Positions 62,715 to 64,000 of a stretch of 64,000 nucleotides of DNA are shown here, one piece after another (position 1 is the first letter of the stretch; every line of letters begins with the position of its first letter). This stretch comes from BOG-908 sp963850605 (lineage in GTDB: Bacteria; Pseudomonadota; Alphaproteobacteria; Acetobacterales; Acetobacteraceae). The translations under genes and the position numbers were made by a program. The stretch lies in contig CAWKLX010000005.1 of assembly GCA_963850605.1 (NCBI GenBank), positions 248,001 to 312,000 of the forward strand, in the 5' to 3' direction. The notes under the pieces were generated by a model. That model had not been told where the DNA came from. It saw only the letters and a list, made by a program, of their open reading frames with translations, and searched no databases.

Positions 62715-63303
62715 ACCTGCCCTCGTGCTCGCCAGCGCATCGGCTACCCGCCGGACATTGCTGGCGGCCGCCGGCCTCCGCTTCGAGGCCATGGCATCCA
62801 ACGTAGACGAGCACGCCATTCGCCTGGACGCGCGTGCCCGGGCGGCGTCGGCGGCCGAGACCGCCCTCGAACTGGCACGGGCCAAGGCGCTGGCGATCAC
62901 CCGGCCGGGCGCGCTGGTGATCGGCACCGACCAGATCCTCGTGTGCGAGGGCTCCTGGTTCGACAAGCCGCCAGACATGCGGGCGGCCCGCTCCCACCTG
63001 CACGCGCTGCGCGGCCGCACGCATTCGCTTGAGACGGCAGTGGTGGCGCTGCGGGACGGCGCCGAACTGTGGCGGCACCTAGCCAGCCCGCACCTTGCCA
63101 TGCGGCCGATCAGTGACGCGTTCATCGACGCGTATCTCGCAGCCGAGGGGACGGCAGTGCTCGGCAGCGTCGGCGCCTACCGGGTCGAGGGCCGCGGCAT
63201 ACACCTGTTCGACGGTATCGACGGCGAGCACAGCGCCATTCTGGGGCTTCCCATGCTGCCGCTTCTGCGGTTCTTAAGGTCGCAGGACATGGTTGGCGCC
63301 TGA
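62701..63303 (+). CDS. maf: Maf/YhdE family nucleoside triphosphate pyrophosphatase
   Basis: 200 residues. Hydrolyses non-canonical nucleotides. Motifs: LVLASASATRRTLL (phosphate loop), VDEHAIR, ALELARAKALAI (catalytic-lysine helix), VIGTDQILVCEG with the metal Asp, and YRVEGRGIHLFDGIDGEHSAILGLPMLPL at the end. The start is not certain: GTG 62701 gives a normal length but lies in a hairpin loop; the frame is open upstream. A CoA-transferase gene follows after 24 bp. Confidence 0.88.
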   Translation: MQAGSPALVLASASATRRTLLAAAGLRFEAMASNVDEHAIRLDARARAASAAETALELARAKALAITRPGALVIGTDQILVCEGSWFDKPPDMRAARSHLHALRGRTHSLETAVVALRDGAELWRHLASPHLAMRPISDAFIDAYLAAEGTAVLGSVGAYRVEGRGIHLFDGIDGEHSAILGLPMLPLLRFLRSQDMVGA

Positions 63304-63327
63304 GCGCCGGTCGGGGGCGGCGCATCG

Positions 63328-64000
63328 ATGGCGGCAAGCAAGGTTTTTCCCAGCGCGACCCAGGCTTTGGCCGGTCTGCTGCATGACGGCATGACCATCA
63401 TGTCCGGCGGCTTCGGCCTGTGCGGCGTGCCGAATGCTTTGATCGCGGCTATCGCTGAAGCCGGGGTGAGGGAGCTGACCATCATCAGCAACAACGCGGG
63501 AACCGACGGCGCGGGGCTGGGCGTGCTGCTCGACAGCCGTCAGGTCAAGAAAATGGTCAGCAGCTATGTCGGCGAGAACAAGACCTTCATGCGCCAGTAT
63601 CTGGCCGGCGAGTTGGAGATCGAATTCAATCCCCAAGGCACGCTGGCAGAGCGGATCCGCGCTGGCGGTGCCGGCATACCCGCGTTCTTCACCCGCACCG
63701 GCGTGGGCACGCTGATCGCCGAGGGCAAGGAGGAGCGCGTGTTCAATGGCAGCCGCTTCATCATGGAGACCGGGCTGGTGGCCGACCTGGCCATCGTGCA
63801 CGCCTGGCGAGGCGATACCGAAGGCAATCTCGCCTACCGTATGACCGCCCGCAATTTCAATCCGCCGATGGCGACCGCCGGACGAGTGACAGTGGCCGAA
63901 GTGGAGCATCTGGTGCGGCCGGGCGAGATCGACGCCGACCATATCGTCACGCCCGGCATCTTCGTGCAGCGCCTGATCGCGCTCGCGCCATACGAGAAGG
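63328..64000 (+). CDS. 3-oxoacid CoA-transferase subunit A (cut by the window end)
   Basis: 224 residues are visible of about 235. Subunit A of succinyl-CoA:3-ketoacid CoA-transferases, which activate or release acetoacetate and feed acetyl units to the TCA cycle. Seen: MTIMSGGFGLCGVPNALI (CoA-binding Gly-rich loop), ISNNAGTDGAGLGVLL, MVSSYVGENKTF, GGAGIPAFFTRTGVGT and RFIMETGLVADLAIVHAW. The catalytic Glu is in subunit B, expected just beyond the edge. ATG 63328 gives the normal N terminus. It shares direction with maf, 24 bp downstream. Confidence 0.93.
   Translation, partial: MAASKVFPSATQALAGLLHDGMTIMSGGFGLCGVPNALIAAIAEAGVRELTIISNNAGTDGAGLGVLLDSRQVKKMVSSYVGENKTFMRQYLAGELEIEFNPQGTLAERIRAGGAGIPAFFTRTGVGTLIAEGKEERVFNGSRFIMETGLVADLAIVHAWRGDTEGNLAYRMTARNFNPPMATAGRVTVAEVEHLVRPGEIDADHIVTPGIFVQRLIALAPYEK

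Overview
The window is a GC-rich piece of bacterial chromosome. Family content points to an alphaproteobacterium, most likely Acetobacteraceae: RNase E with an acidic insertion in its S1 domain, the rne / amidase / PBP1A / prfB block, MmcB, a DUF2076 protein, VpsF-type polysaccharide synthesis and RTX-like secreted repeats. The family assignment is inference. There is no phage, insertion sequence, CRISPR array or rRNA. One tRNA gene (Ser, UGA) is present.

Layout. 1-5.9 kb: 3' end of ftsK, topoisomerase IB, a lactate monooxygenase-like flavoenzyme, MmcB, a heptose kinase with a decayed nucleotidyltransferase half, and a PPP-type phosphatase. 6.0-10.5 kb: two tandem, paralogous EAL-like genes broken by frame shifts, facing an uncharacterised PLP-fold protein. 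10.6-14.2 kb: cell-surface genes (a small membrane protein, a Gly/Tyr-rich lipoprotein, a DUF6600/FecR-like secreted protein) and a single-domain response regulator. 14.3-24.0 kb: sterol desaturase-family protein, RNase E, amidase, PBP1A, prfB with its programmed +1 frameshift, and a class II aldolase. 24.2-29.5 kb: a compact exopolysaccharide operon with a broken initiating transferase, a kinase-like protein without a P-loop, a VpsF/Wzy-like polymerase and a GT4-GT26 fusion, with stop/start overlaps at each junction. 29.5-38.8 kb: UbiB-like kinase, M3 oligoendopeptidase, a valine-degradation pair (acyl-CoA dehydrogenase and HIBYL-CoA hydrolase), an FeS-type photolyase, SixA and a CHAD protein. 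38.9-43.0 kb: citrate synthase, a small protein and an Lhr-type helicase. 43.0-48.8 kb: a beta-oxidation operon (thiolase, FadN-type bifunctional enzyme, acyl-CoA dehydrogenase) downstream of a MerR regulator with a palindromic operator. 48.9-55.7 kb: tRNA-Ser, then a long same-strand run of radA, VOC protein, secreted protein, mlaF, mlaE, alr, glutathione peroxidase and BrkB. 55.8-64 kb: a small membrane protein, a large secreted repeat protein with one frame break, a DUF2076 protein, Maf and the start of a 3-oxoacid CoA-transferase.

Themes. Envelope work dominates: peptidoglycan (amidase, PBP1A, Alr), lipid asymmetry (MlaFE), LPS heptose, exopolysaccharide and a secreted beta-repeat protein. 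Acyl-CoA catabolism (valine pair, fad operon, CoA-transferase) feeds citrate synthase. Besides the programmed prfB shift, about six frame breaks occur, and each has a net +1 shift. They lie in the EAL-like pair, the polysaccharide transferase and the repeat protein. Either these accessory genes are decaying or the assembly has surplus bases; raw reads would decide.
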